Source: Anthostomella pinea
Lineage: Eukaryota > Ascomycota > Sordariomycetes > Xylariales > Xylariaceae
Direction of reading: 5' to 3'
Length of the DNA stretch: 64,000 nucleotides
NCBI GenBank assembly: GCA_963556695.1
Contig: CAUWAG010000007.1
Span: forward strand, 1,240,001 to 1,304,000
Below, in pieces: positions 1-11,844 of the stretch (the first letter of the stretch is position 1; every line of letters begins with the position of its first letter). A program made the position numbers and the translations under genes. A model generated the notes under the pieces. It made no database searches. It saw nothing but the letters and a program-made list of their open reading frames with translations, and was not told the DNA's origin.

Positions 1-31
1 CACTGTCCGTTACCAGGGTTGAACGTGAACA

Positions 32-517
32 TCATGTGCCCTGATTGGCAGCAGTCTTACGCTTTTGTGGTAACAGAGGCGTCTCGCTGATTTTGCTTCT
101 CAAATTCCTGCCCGTGCTGATGAATCTTGCAAACCCTTTGCTCTCTACCACATGGATATAATGCTGATTCAATTTCTTCCCTTGTTGTATCATGATCCTT
201 TCAGTGCCCGGGATGGGGAATTCGACTATGCTTTTGTGATCTCTAGGAGCCCTGCAGCTGTTGACTAAATCGCGCCATTGGGCTGTGAAGTCTTCCTCTG
301 TCAGTTCCTCCGAAGCCCTTGAATCCAAGAGCTTCTTCTTTTCCGCCTCTTTGAGGCAGCCCGGAATGAGCTCAGTAGTGTAGCCCTTCCTGCCCCAACC
401 AGTCAGAAACTCATTAGCGATGTCGAATTCCATCATCGCGTCGCCTCCAAGTGGCAGGGAAGCAATCACGGCGCCCACAACGCTCTCCTCACTATCCTGG
501 TGCCGACCCATGCTCAT
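32..517 (-). CDS. hypothetical protein (161 codons)
   Basis: An open frame of 161 codons on the minus strand, ATG at 515-517. I do not recognise a family. The protein is soluble-looking, with a mixed charged middle part and no signal peptide, membrane segment or zinc motif. It could be one exon of a larger gene or a domesticated transposon remnant. No clear promoter or partner gene is visible, and 520-900 beyond it holds nothing recognisable. Being open over 480 bases at normal GC is the only support for coding. Confidence 0.3.
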   Translation of the reverse strand: MSMGRHQDSEESVVGAVIASLPLGGDAMMEFDIANEFLTGWGRKGYTTELIPGCLKEAEKKKLLDSRASEELTEEDFTAQWRDLVNSCRAPRDHKSIVEFPIPGTERIMIQQGKKLNQHYIHVVESKGFARFISTGRNLRSKISETPLLPQKRKTAANQGT

Positions 518-899
518 ATGTGGAAATTTCCAATGGTCAGAATCTCGTTGAACTCAACCTCCTCTCCAAAGACTAGGAACATGGTTTTGTATAGAAATGT
601 GCGGATTCCGTTGATAGTCCAAGGCATGCTCTCGAATTGGGTAGTCTGTGCCCTCGTCTTTGACAGGGAGCATCAACGTAGGGGAACTTGATATCCGAGT
701 GCAATATCCCAGATGGTTTCACACACTACGCCCTAAGTCATTGATTCATCAATCGAACGGGTGATGTGCGTTATGGGTGTTACTGGCCAAATAGGCAATG
801 TTCGCTGCTCGGCTAATCTCAAACAGGCTTTTTGGTGCAGTGATGCTGTTGCGATGGCTATGTGTCACAGTCCGACTGCTAGAGACTCCAGGTATGACT

Positions 900-1445
900 T
901 TATTAATATACATAAAGAGGAAAAGAAACTATAAAGCTAGCTAAAAGACAGGAACAGATATATATAGAGATTGACCCGTGGGGCTGTGGGGTTGTTCTCA
1001 GATTTAAAAGTGGTTTATAATAAAAGGAGAAGAAATAGATTAATCACTTAGAGAAAAAGCCCTCATTATATAACCTAATAATCCCTTAAAATGACTAAAT
1101 AAGCCTAATAAATAGTTTTTATTTAAAATATTCAAAAGCTAAAGTTTATAGCCTTATAAATATATTATAAATACCTTAAGCTAATGCTTTAATGAATATA
1201 ACTACTAAAGGTATTTAATAGCTTATTTTGTATTATTATTATTATTCTATTATCATCATAATATTGAATATGAATTTTTAAATGTAATAATTTATTATTA
1301 TTAATCTATGAATTTTATAACTTTAAAATATCATACTATCTTTTTTTAAACGTATTATTATATTTATAAGTATCAAAAAAGCTATAAATATTAGAAAGCA
1401 AGATAAATACCGAAAACATATAAATAAAAGTTAATTATAATTCGA
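900..1445. other. AT-rich block, RIP-like
   Basis: Base composition drops abruptly to long A/T runs between about 900 and 1445 and returns to normal near 1450. No open frame of note is present. The pattern matches C-to-T decay by repeat-induced point mutation of an old repeat, but no parent element can be recognised. From 1450 to 2008 the composition is normal, and I see no gene there. Confidence 0.6.
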
Positions 1446-2010
1446 CTTCCAGCACTTCTGCATGCAGTAACCACCCCCCGCTGATCCACTTTGCGTTCCG
1501 GCTAATAGATTTCCGTCAACCAGCCACAGCCACCAACGGCCAATGTACCCTTTCAAAGTTTCAATGTACCTGACCCCCACCGACTTTGCCCCCACAACAA
1601 CCACTGCCCGTCGTGCTAATACGGTGAAGGCTTCTTACCATTGGTACGACATTCAATTCGACTGACCACACATATGGAATAGCTTCAATCCAATGTCCTC
1701 CCTTCGTCGTCGCATGCAATAAATTTGTGTGCAACGGATTCGCGTGCAATGGATTTGACAGCCTTTTGTGAGCGTAGTGCCCCACAATCGTCACATTAAT
1801 CCTCCACTACCACCTAGGGCAATTGACCACTACTACGACATGGTGTTGCCAATTTGCGTTAATAGCTTTCACATACGGCATTGACTTGCCCATATGCGAT
1901 AGCAACAATCCAATGTCTTTATATGCAATGCATTCGACTTCTCTGAGCGTGGTCTTGGTCAGTGTGGTACATAGTGGCCTTATCTTTGCTAAGGTGTTGC
2001 TTTACTTTTA

Positions 2011-2577
2011 AAGAATTGTTATTTCGCTATTATCCAATCCGGCTATTATCCGATTTTCTAACCTCTCACAGTAGGGGTATGCAGTCAACGTTAGGTTTGT
2101 TAGGAGATTGCAAATCAATTAAGTAAACAAGATATACTACATCTATCACGTATTAAGAGCGCATCATATACGAAATGCTGCCGCAAGAGATGCTGTTACT
2201 GCGAGAGATGCTGCCGCAAAAGAATTGTTGATGCCGTAAGAGATGCTAGATACTGCTGCGAGAGTATGCTTCAGCGAAAGGAGATGCTGCTACCGTGCTT
2301 CCACAAGATGCCGTGCCGCCGCGAGAAATGTTACTGTCGCGAGAGAAATGCTGCTACCGTGAGAGATACTGCCACCGCGAGAGAGACGCTGCCGTTATGA
2401 GAGACGTTGTCGCGCCGCCGCTAAAGATATTGCCATGCCGTTGCAAGAAATAGTGCGATGGCACGGTAGGTAACGTAGCAGGTGGTGGTACATAGTAGTA
2501 GCTGCGCCTGTCAAATAAATTGTCAGCTACAAAATAGGATAATAGCCGGATTAGATAATAGAGAAATAATAATTCTC
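2011..2577. mobile_element. MITE-like element with 50-bp TIRs and TA duplication
   Basis: Bases 2011-2061 and the reverse complement of 2527-2577 match at roughly 45 of 51 positions, including an uninterrupted AATCCGGCTATTATCC. Each end abuts a TA dinucleotide (2009-2010 and 2578-2579), the target duplication used by Tc1/mariner/pogo transposases. The 567-bp element has no transposase frame, so it would be non-autonomous. Its interior is a degenerate GAGATGCTGCC-like array. The TIR sequence differs from those of the pogo elements elsewhere in the window, so the mobilising transposase is not identified. Confidence 0.75.
2165..2455 (+). repeat. degenerate short-unit array inside the MITE
   Basis: The stretch is built from irregular copies of a unit resembling GCGAGAGATGCTGCC, about 15-25 bases each and 12 or so in number, with substitutions and small indels. 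It fills most of the space between the terminal inverted repeats of the element at 2011-2577. It does not give a long open frame. Confidence 0.6.
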
Positions 2578-3112
2578 TACTTTTACCTGTCTAGGTCATT
2601 GATTAATAAGCGTCTTGCCGCTTTTAAACCTAGTACTATCTACACCCCCCTTTCACAGCCCTATTTCGCTTATCTGTGCAACCAACAGCATTATGACCCC
2701 AACCAATTGGGCTGTGTTTGGTTCATTGGTAGCATCGTTGTTGTTAGATTCAAGCGAGTTCAGTGATTGGAGGGTGATTCTTGGTGTATTGCATGTAGTG
2801 TGTTGTATCTGTTCTGTCTGTTCAGGTGCCCCTGATCGGTTCCCAGTTTTGGTGCTGGTCATCTCCGCCGTACCGTGGTTTTTCCGGTCGGACTCGGCTT
2901 ATCTTCATGACCCCTGTTATCCAACAGTTGTCTTGCTCGAACACCCCTTTGTAGAATCGCGTAATTGGGATCATGATTCCAACAACCAGTATCTTGTTTA
3001 CCTGAATACCGCTTCTGCCAAACTGTTACATGTAACCGTTTGATATTTAAAGCTACTGTTTGTTGTTCATAAGTACTACCGGCAGTCCCTTCCGCTACCT
3101 GGGTAAGTCAAA

Positions 3113-4434
3113 ATGAGCGTCTCATTGCTTCGCCTGGCCGGGCTGATGTTCCCTTTCCTCTGCTCCCTGGTTGCTTTTGGGCTTGTGATTACCGTGCTCA
3201 CTGCGGGCGCCGGTTCCTTGCAGCAGCAACTTGAAGAGTACCATATCCTCGCTGTCAGTTATCCTCTCATCTCTCAATCGGGCTTTGAGCATGACATCAA
3301 ATACTCTGGTACTAATGTCGTGCAGCTGAACGCGTCCTTCTTTGGACATGCCTTCTCTCTTAACACACCTAAAGATGAAACCGACCAGGACGACAGCTAC
3401 TTAGACAACGTTCTTGACAACTTAAGCGACAACTTATCAGGTTCCTTGATGGCATATTCAATGAACCTGTGGATACGATTACCAGGCTTTTCAATATCTC
3501 ACAGTGGTATTCATTGCACTTGAATAGCTATTGCAAAGGCACTTTTTCTCCATCGAGCGCTCTTAATGTTACTAGCTGCATTCGATGCGTCGGAGGTAAC
3601 ACATTCAACCTTACAGATATATTCTTTTGCGACATCAAGACTATCCCGAACGGCCTGGATATCGACTCTCTTCTGCTATCCGGCACTCATCAGGTAGTCA
3701 ACTATCTTAGCGACTTCTTTCTCGCTGCTTTATTAGCATATGCAGTTGGTTGCAGTCTTACAAGTGTCTCGGTCCTACTTTGTGTCATCCTCCCGGTTTG
3801 CCTACAGAGAGCCCAATACAGCAAACCTATCATGGTCCAGGTGTTGGTAGCCATATTGGCTTTCCTCTTTCTCGTGATTGGAAGTGGAATCACCGTATTC
3901 ATTTCGAACAAGAGTGTCAGCAGGATCAACCACTTTGGTGAGGGCATCGGCATATCCGCTTCTTCCGGTACGAAATTCATTGCCGTATCATGGGCGGCCT
4001 CCGCGCTTATGTTTATGTCGTGCCTTTATTGGACAATCTTATACGTCGTCCTCAAAGCCCATGGCCCCCGTCCAGACGACAGCCACGCCGCTGATCCTGC
4101 AACGAAAGTCCCTCGACCTACTGATCTAGATGGATTACGGGACAACCCTATTGTGGGCTTCGGACAAGCCTATTGCATCTATCCAGACGTTTGTTTGTTG
4201 TTTGTTTGTTTTGTATTTAACGTGGGGGGTAGCTCCTCAGTAGTGCAAAGCACGCCTCCCAGAGCCATTGCATCGCAAGGTTGTAGAGGTGTTAAATTAG
4301 ATACATTCAGATCCGCGCACAAGCCTATCCTCGCTGTAACGGTACCAATCTGGAGTGTTCAGGTGGTTTTAGTCAATACACAAGCACGATTCCGTCAGAA
4401 AAACCTCCTATCTAGTGACAAAGCGACCCAGTGA
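3113..4434 (+). pseudogene. SUR7/PalI-family membrane protein, frame broken and C-terminus replaced
   Basis: Translation starts at 3113 with a hydrophobic N-terminal segment (LFPFLCSLVAF-like). In a second frame, from about 3441, comes the extracellular part ending in QWYSLHLNSYCKG. Three further membrane segments follow (about 3700-3790, 3825-3905 and 3975-4050), with the ISASSGTKFIAVSWAASALM stretch typical of SUR7 proteins. SUR7 proteins are four-pass plasma-membrane proteins linked to eisosomes or pH signalling. The two frames need an intron ending at the AG at 3439-3440 or a frameshift; I could not find a good donor. After LKAHGPRPDD (about 4070) the frame runs into a repeat also found at 4762-4853, so the native C-terminus seems lost. 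Confidence 0.65.
4069..4160 (+). repeat. direct repeat, copy 1
   Basis: About 92 bases beginning CCAGACGACAGCCACGCCGC recur at 4762-4853 in the same orientation with roughly 85 percent identity. This copy overlies the 3' part of the SUR7-like frame, and the protein loses family resemblance where the repeat begins. Confidence 0.8.
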
Positions 4435-4664
4435 ACCTCAGTTCTCTGGTGTACATATCGTTCCAATAGCCGTTCGATATATGTCGCATTGGTGGGTGGA
4501 GTAGGTGTTTATTATCTGCTGGCGAGGGAAACCACAAGGGGGAAAACCTCGCAGGAGTGGGTATTGTGGAGACAAGCTGCTTGGCTATCAGGCTCTGCGA
4601 TAAAATGGGGCCTCTCCACTGTCATGTGCTGGTTATCGACTCGCACAAGCCGGGTCAGAAAGGG

Positions 4665-4757
4665 GGCCATAGCAGGATTCGAACCCACTTGTTCTCGTCG
4701 CCCACCGCACAAACGAGAACACAACCAGGCGCATTTGACCATTGCGCCATACGGCCC
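4665..4757 (-). tRNA. tRNA-like sequence, probably a pseudogene
   Basis: Read on the minus strand, this has a 7-bp acceptor pairing (GGCCGTA with TATGGCC), a D-arm with an A-box match (TGGCGCAATGG) and a perfect B-box (GGTTCGAATCC). The T-stem needs two G-U pairs. The middle does not form a normal anticodon arm: it holds a 10-bp hairpin around TTCTCGT/ACGAGAA with a 14-nt loop. It may be a decayed tRNA gene, one with an unusual intron, or the head of a Pol III-derived repeat. The anticodon is not assigned. Confidence 0.45.
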
Positions 4758-4761
4758 ATCT

Positions 4762-4853
4762 ATCCAGACGACAGCCACGCCGCTAATCCTGCGACAAAGG
4801 TCTTTCGACCTGCTAATTCAAACGGACTACGGGACAACCCTACTGTGAGCTTA
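4762..4853 (+). repeat. direct repeat, copy 2
   Basis: Second copy of the 92-bp repeat of 4069-4160, placed directly beside the 5' end of the minus-strand tRNA-like sequence. Bases 4860-5097 hold nothing I recognise. Confidence 0.8.
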
Positions 4854-5097
4854 GCCACACCCAATAGACTGCCTCGATTTGCATTCGGAGCAAATGACAA
4901 TAGGGGTTCATTCAAACCATAAGTTTTGGGCCACTCTGGTAGTGCTGTCCGGTGTCTAGTCTGGTTTCAATGTCTTTGCTTGGGGCTTACTTATGCGAGA
5001 AATCTCCTAATCGGGCTTCAGGCATGACATAATTCCAAGAGGTCGTAGTGCCGTTGATTGTCTTATTCATTGTCTCATTGAGTGGTCCCTTTAGGAT

Positions 5098-5173
5098 ATT
5101 ACCCCATAAGGAATTATTATGTGCGGCCTGTAAGAATTACCCCATTAGGGATCAGCATATGCGGCCTTAAAGG
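5098..5173 (+). repeat. two tandem 38-bp units
   Basis: Units 5098-5135 and 5136-5173 both start ATTACCCCAT and contain a TATGTGCGGCCT / CATATGCGGCCT segment. A partial third unit may follow. They lie about 340 bases before an LTR-like end at 5517. Confidence 0.5.
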
Positions 5174-5516
5174 ACGGCACATGAGGAATTGCCTTGTATG
5201 GAGTTGTCTAATAAGACTACATTATTAAGTAAGAAACTATATTTATCTCAATATCGAGTCTTTTCTATATGAAGTAATTATTTATGCGATGTGCTAGCGG
5301 CTTGTACTTCTAAGTTGTCCACTTATACCGGCTACGGGGATAGTCAGAGCCTTACTAACCTACACACGGTCTCTTTGAATAGTGTTTGTTCTCCTCCAAG
5401 ACCCCCAACCACCAGAATCGCAGCCCCCAATTGCAAAGACATCTTTAGGGCATATGACCCTCTCAAAAAACAACACAAGCAAGCCCTGGAAGAGAGAGTT
5501 AAGTCATCCCGACATG

Positions 5517-5595
5517 TGTTGAATGGCGCGCAAGCTACCGTGGCGTTTAAGGAGGTGGCAGTGCACCAACAAGGCCAATAGGGCATTTTTAGGCC
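5517..5595 (+). repeat. partial LTR related to the solo LTR at 46646-46827
   Basis: The stretch begins TGTTGAATGG and matches the reverse complement of 46750-46827 over about 78 bases (shared AGGAGGTGGCAGTGCA and CCAATAGGGCATTTTTAGG). The match stops near 5595. This is one end of an LTR of the same family whose remainder is missing or diverged. The 200 bases before it have an open frame (5291 onward) that could be the 3' end of an internal region, but no retrotransposon domain is recognisable. Confidence 0.6.
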
Positions 5596-5599
5596 TTTA

Positions 5600-7440
5600 G
5601 AGCATCAATAATGCGTAGGGGTAGACATACAAAGGTACTTGTTTCCAGGGGTCGGCGAGCATCTTATATACATGGTTTGGTACTACTCTACCTTATCTAT
5701 CTACCCTGTGATGTATTTGATAAATCACCTGCATGGTCTGGTGGCCAAATCGTGTCCGTCTTGCCGATCCAGTCACCCGGCTTGTGTGGCTCAGATCGCC
5801 CCTTTTTTCATTTGAGATCTTGTGAAGCCTTTGAGTCAGCTCGTGGCTGTACGCTGTCACCTTGGCTCGACGCGAGACAAGAACAAGCTGCCTATCTTCC
5901 GCGGTAGTAACCTTGGTACAGTCGTAAAAGGTAGTATCTCTTCAGGAAGGGTACCCCAGCCTGCGAGGCCTATTAGAGTACCCGTGCTATATCTATCACA
6001 GCTACTGAGGTCAGCCAGGTCAACCTGAAGCGGCCTTGTACTTACAGCCACTCGTTTCGGCTGGACGAGTTGTGTGCACAGAGTCGAGGTAGCTATTGGT
6101 CTCTTTCCACCTCTCATTGTACACTTCTAGCAAAGTGGGCAAGGAATGACAAGCCTTGTAGAAGCAATTCTGCGCGGAGATCATGTAACCATATTACGGG
6201 GGAAAAGAGCACTTTCTGTCATTCCTGGCAAGGTTGAAACTTCCCAAATGTCCCTTGGACCGCTGCCTTGTTACTAGCAGTAGCGCATATCGGAGCTGCC
6301 GCTTTCTTCCGACTGGCTTGAACATCACCTGTTGAGTAAGAAAAACAATGCTGGGCAAAATTTTGTGGTCTAGTCGCGGGTTTTTGCCGCTTTCCCGGCA
6401 CGGCATATCAGACGCGAACACACTTGCATGGGATCTAACCAATCTCGTAAGTACTAGCAGCATGGCTTGCTTGTGAACGAGGCGTTGAGAGGCGCTTTTC
6501 TTGCCGAATGAGGCCAGTCTAGCTGCAAATGAAGATGTCCCTTCACTTCTGCCTTAAGTAGGTATCTTTGCCGCGCTCTTGTCGTCTGTTGGGCCAGCGA
6601 TCTCAAGCTCGAACCGACTTAGGGTTGCAATTTGTCGTTCAATAGTGGCGGCCTACTTGCTGTGAGTGGAGTGCATAATGCAACCCATCAATGCCCACCG
6701 CAAGTACTAACAACCAGCCTTGGTGAATCTTTTGACCTGGTGCTTGCCTTGAAAGTCCAGAGGGCCGATACATCTCCGCCCCAGCCTTCGTGGGTGTTGC
6801 AATAGGCTGCTAGACAAATTCGGTTGCGCGCCGTGAGGAACAGCTTGACATAGAAGAGTGGAACAGGAAGTCCACGTTGGACCCTGGCTACAGAATGTGA
6901 TAGAATGAATAAGACACCCGGCTCGCGACTGGGGAGGGGCCGGTGCTAAGCCAAGTCTTTACGTAAGGGGGAGCCTACTGCTAAAGAAATGGTGGGGCAG
7001 TTCGGTCTAGAGCTCGTAAGAATGGGTAGAGGGGTATAGAGTACTCAACATATGCTCTAGCCCGAGCTCCTTTCATCAGCCAGCCAGCATGCACACGGGA
7101 ATCCTAGATTCAGTTTGGTTTAGGAGGGATGGATTTGGTCAAGCCTAGATTATCGGCCAAAGGTCAGAAGGCCGTGCCTTGAATGGGAGATATAGCGGCT
7201 GTTGAACCCCTGCTAAGTTTCTGGTATTTTGAGTCACCTTGAAAGCTATCTAGCCACTGCAACTGTAGTAAGGGGAGCCATTAGGGGTCATCTTAGGGCC
7301 AGTCACTCTTTTTGTAGTTATTATTCTCAGTAAAATCTAACAATTTTATCGCCACGTAACAAAAAATTGCGATACGCACAAAAGGCACAGAATTTGAAAG
7401 CTTTCAATCAGTATATACGTGCACTTATCTAGCTCACGAA
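5600..7440. other. no recognisable gene
   Basis: About 1.8 kb of normal-GC sequence with only short frames on both strands, none with recognisable motifs. It lies on the 3' side of the LINE at 7445 and may contain its decayed 3' portion, because no RNase H domain was found after the LINE reverse transcriptase. Confidence 0.5.
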
Positions 7441-7444
7441 CTCC

Positions 7445-10090
7445 TTAAAGTGCCATGGGTAAGTATGTATAGGGGGTAGATGCATTGTTCTGCTTATTAT
7501 CCGGTCTTATTGGACCTTGAAAGCGGCCACTGACTCCTTTACACCTTGCTCTGGCTGTATGTACCGTTGGTAGGCCTGATTCTTCGAAGAGCACCTTCTT
7601 TGGTGTGGTTCTCCAGACCGGGAGAATGCCTCTGATGGCCTCTGTAAAGACTCTTTCGAGGTTGTCTGAGTGGCTGTTCTGGCGGGTGCTCATGTCCTGG
7701 GCCTGACCGTTTCCTGCTCTCTTGTAATCCTCGGCCTCCCAGACCTCTGCCCCATAGGTCATGGTAGGAATCACGCATGCAATTACCGCCTTACGGAGGG
7801 CTGCTGCTAGGGGCCATCTGGTGGTGTTTGCAAGACTTCGAATATGTCTGGCCACGACGAGGCCCTTGGCTGCCCGTCTTTTGACATGCTCCCGGAACTT
7901 CAGGGACCTGTCGAAGAAAATGCCCAGCCAGCGGACCACTGCCCCTTTCACTGGCTGCGCTGGTTTGATGGTGAAGCCTCCGGGGGTGACTATTTCTGGT
8001 GTGAGAGGTCTCCTCCCAGTATCAAAATAGATGGCTTTAGCCTTGGAGTCTTCAAAGGTGACCTTGTTGTCTAGGCCCTAGCGTAGAATGTCGTCTACCA
8101 TGCTAGCTGCCTTGGCTGCTAGCTCAGTAGTGGTTTTACCCATTATTTAATGCCTATGTCGTCTGTATACCTGAATCTGTTATGCTTATCCTCTAAGAAG
8201 ATATCTGCAATATACAGCAGGAAGAGGATTGGGGAAGCTGGTGATCCTTGTGGGAGCTCACAGCTCAGTCCGAATACCTTAGTAGTAACGCCTTCCAGTC
8301 TAATCCTAGCAGTTCTGTCCAATAAGAAGGAATCTACCCATTTTATAAGGGCTGGTGCCAGCCTTGCTGGCGGAGCCTGAGGATCAATCTCCGGCGAAGT
8401 ACTGCATCAAACGCCCCTTGTATATCTAGGATGACAAGAAGGGCTTTTTGCTCGGATTCTAGGGCTAACTCGATGTCGTGTGTGACTGCTGCAGTAAGGT
8501 CGACTACAGAGCGCTTAAAGAGGGCCACAATTTGGTTTGGGCTGGTCACCCCTCTTAGTAGGGCTGTTGTTGCCATCCATTTTGTAACTAGCCTTTCAAG
8601 GCCCTTTCCAAGGCATGATAACAGAGCAATCAGCCTGTATAATTTTGCGGTGGTATAGTCCTTTTTCCCTGGCTTCTTGAGCACGACTACCTCTGCTGAC
8701 TTGAAAGGGGTGGGATGGTGCCCTGTTTTAAGGCAGGCTTGAAATAGAAGCGGAATCGGCTCTGCTAGGTGGACCCATGCCGCTTTGAGGAGCCGTGTTG
8801 AGAGAGAGTCTATTCCAGGGGCTGTGTTTTCTGTAAGAATAATTTTAGCAAGTTTGGTTAGCGATATTGCAGAGTCCCATTCTAATGCAGCGCGGGGGGC
8901 GATGAGAATCTCTAACGGGTTGTGTACGAGGTCGTCTTTGGCCGAGTGCCTGTCTAGTAAGGCCGTCTTGAGGGCATATGCCTTTTTGGTAATGTCCTCT
9001 ATTGTCAAGTTGCCGACTTTTAGTGGTGGTGATCTTATGTCCGGACCTAGTTTATACCAGTTGATTATTTTGAAGAGGTCTGAGTCTTTCTGTATACCTT
9101 TGATGCGGGCTTTTTAGTATTTTTTTTTATTTGTTGTATTACTGCCTGATACGCGCGTTTCTCTTTTGTAGGGATATTTATTCTGAATTGCTTTGTTGCT
9201 AGATTGTACGTCTTTCTTGCTTTCCTGCACTCATCGTTCCATCAAGGAGCGTTTTGTCTCTTACTGCTTGGCTTATCGCTAACGGTTTCGTGGGCCAGCG
9301 TGATGAGGTTTATAATAGCAGAGGTAACTTTGTCGATTTCTTCTGTTATGGGGTTGGAGCTGAGGCTTGGTAACGGGGTTCCTATACGTATTATCTCACA
9401 GAATTTTGATAGTTTGTCATCTGGTACTGTGTATCTTTGTTGAGCCACTCTTTGTCTCCTTTTGGATGGGATTGTGATTTGCAGTGGCCAGTGGTCTGCG
9501 GCTGCATGTATAGCGTAGTTGATTACTGCGGTTGCAAAGGGGATGTTTGAGAAGGTCAGGTCAAGGACCTGCCCATCGTTGTGTGTAGGGACGCCCGGTT
9601 CCCCAATGTACAAGAGCTGGTTTCCTGCTGCCCACTGTGTAATTTCCCCGCCTTTGGCTCTTCTTGGTATTCCTGGTTCCTAAGAGGGGTTGTTTACGTT
9701 AAAATCTCCTGTTACTACACAGTGGGCAGGAGGTGGCCAGGCAAGCAGCAGGTCTAGTGCTTCCTCTCCTTGGTGATAGAAGTTCCCAAGTATGACTCCG
9801 TTTATTGTGAGCCAGATAATATCTCTGGACGGGGCTGGCCTGCTTTATTGTATCTCGAGTCCGGCATCTTTTTGTACGTATGACAGAACTCTTGGCCTGT
9901 CTGATATACCTTCCCAATGGTCTATCGGAACGTATGCGTCGTATTGGGGGTGTGAGCCGTAGCGGCATTTCCCATCTATACTGATCCACGGTTCTTGAAT
10001 CAGGACCACGTCTATGTCCGCCTCGCAACAGTTCTGCAGGAGAGCCGCGTATGATTTGTGCATCTTTTGGACGTTTCCTTGAGCAATCAT
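7445..10090 (-). pseudogene. LINE ORF2: endonuclease and reverse transcriptase, interrupted
   Basis: The endonuclease part starts at 10090 (IDVVLIQEPW) and ends near 9242 with ADHWPLQITI, the counterpart of the usual SDH motif. The reverse transcriptase part reads APGIDSLSTRLL, SAEVVVLKKPGKKD and LDIQGAFDAV. The catalytic box is YTDDIG at about 8155-8175, followed within three codons by a TAA stop. The thumb region continues at 7951 (WLGIFFDRSLKFREHV) through TYGAEVW. At least three frame breaks separate these blocks, so no functional protein is possible. No RNase H domain is seen. Confidence 0.8.
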
Positions 10091-10157
10091 GAAAGGACTG
10101 ATCCTCTATCTACGGTGCCCCCGACCGCCTTGTCTTTAGTTAGGGACCCGGGGGAGC

Positions 10158-11844
10158 CTAGTCCCGGAGGTCTGAGTGGCACTTGAAGGCCGAGCTGACA
10201 TTATTACCAGTATAGTCGACTTGATTTTGCTGGCGGCGAGGTCTCCTCGCAGATCCTGTACCGTGCTGTGATTCTTTGGGGAGAGGGGGTAGACCGGTCA
10301 TCTCCGTATCCTCCTTATCTAGGTTGTCGACTTTGTCTAGCCCTTCCTCTGACGTAGATTCACCGTCTGTGAGGTTGCTTTCGGGTGTGTTCACACTTGT
10401 TACTATGATGCTGTCCATGGCTCGGATATTAGGAATGGGTGTGGTTTCTTCTTGAGAGGGTGCCGCCAGTACCGGGGCTAGGCTTTGAAGAGCTGGTGGG
10501 TTCCTTATAGCGTTTATCTCGTTATAGAGCTTTAGACATGACTTCCTGAGTTTCTTCCTTTCTTGGTTTGAGGGGTGGACCAACTGGCCTCCTATTCTCT
10601 TAGGTCTAGCCGGGCAGTTTGCATATATTGAGATTTTGTGCCCCATGTAGTTAGCACATTGAGAGGGGAGTGTGCATGGAGATACGTGCCTTTTGTCTTC
10701 CGGTTTCTCATACCTCTTACAGCGGCTAGGACGGGCACACCGCCGTGCAGGGTGCCAACTTTGGCATCCTGGGTTATGTTGTAAAGGAGGGCTTTTCTTC
10801 TTGATAAGCCTAGACCTTGAATAGAAGCCAAAGATTCTAAAGGCTCCTACTTTCTTGATGACTGAAACGAGCCATGTGACTTGGCCGGACTCGTTAAGAC
10901 TGTTTTTTAATATGTGTGCATTAACCGAGTGGCGGCCGGTCTGGAATTCGCACTCATCTAGGGTTATTTTTGATGTGATCTCCACGTCTTCCAGTTCCAT
11001 GTTGGTAAGTCTAGTTGGACAGTTCGGGAGGGCATAAGTATGCTACTTGACGAGTAGTTCTACTACAGAGGCTTTTGTAAGCTGAGTTAGTTTTGCCTTT
11101 TATGCTAGGATCCTTCTTTGTGCAGTTTTATCCCTTGATTGAAGAGACAAGCCGGTAAGGATTCTGTGTGCATCTGCCACATCGGAAGCCACGAGGTTTA
11201 GCTCTTTGGTGATAGTTTTCCGAAGGGCGTATGTACTGATAGTTCTCGACCAGCCGAGCTGGTCTTTTAGAAGCCTTATGAAGATACGGAGGTCTTCTTT
11301 CTGCGTCGGTGGTCTGGTCCCGGCATGTTTCTTAGGGCCGTTTCTAGCTGCCTGGAGCTGGATGCCATTTGCGGTGAACCCTGCATATGTGGGTCGTACG
11401 GAGGGGTTGTTTGTAGTCTTTGTTGGGTCTGTGGTGGGGTGCGCTTAGGCAACTCTTTTGCTGCGCAGGGGTCCTATTCCTGTCGGCTCCTGTCCTTTGC
11501 TGTTGGCGAATACATTTATGCGGAGGAACTGGGAAAAGTTGGTGGCTATCTGTTAGGCGTAGGCCAGCTGTTCTGGGTTCTTTGTCACGGTCGCGACGAC
11601 TGTGTTGAGGGAACCGGCAACAAGTTCCAGGATATCCGTTTGAATTTTCTCCTTACGGCGTCGTTCATTTACTGCTTAGTGCAGGGCTTATAGGGCCGAG
11701 TTTTGGGCCTGGGTAGTATATATGGAGGCACTAAGACCATCAGGCTTTGCAAAGAGGCTGATAGGGGCAGAGGCTGCTCCGGAGACAGTGTTATTCTTGT
11801 CCTTATTATTCTTTCTTAAAAGCATTATTGGGATTGGGGCCCAT
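10158..11844 (-). pseudogene. LINE ORF1 (gag-like, zinc knuckles), interrupted
   Basis: The frame opens at an ATG at 11842-11844 (MGPNPNNAFKK), shifts by one base within about 40 bases, and becomes readable again from 11000 to 10158. The later part has a run of cysteines (CQSWHPARRC, SRCKRY, SQCANYMGHKISIYANC) resembling the three CCHC knuckles of Tad ORF1 with some cysteines and glycines changed. A low-complexity acidic tail follows. ORF1 proteins bind the element RNA. The losses mark it as inactive. Confidence 0.7.

Noticed and set aside
1561..2008. Short frames with similar CATATG...CAATCCAATGTC blocks
   Set aside because: Two loosely similar stretches are visible, but identity is too patchy to call a repeat by eye.
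2165..2455. CRISPR-like array
   Set aside because: Units are short, irregular and without spacers, and the host is a eukaryote. It is a degenerate tandem array inside a MITE.
4665..4853. A tRNA-derived SINE made of the tRNA-like head and the 92-bp repeat
   Set aside because: The repeat lies on the 5' side of the tRNA-like sequence, whereas a SINE body should follow its 3' end. No tail is seen.
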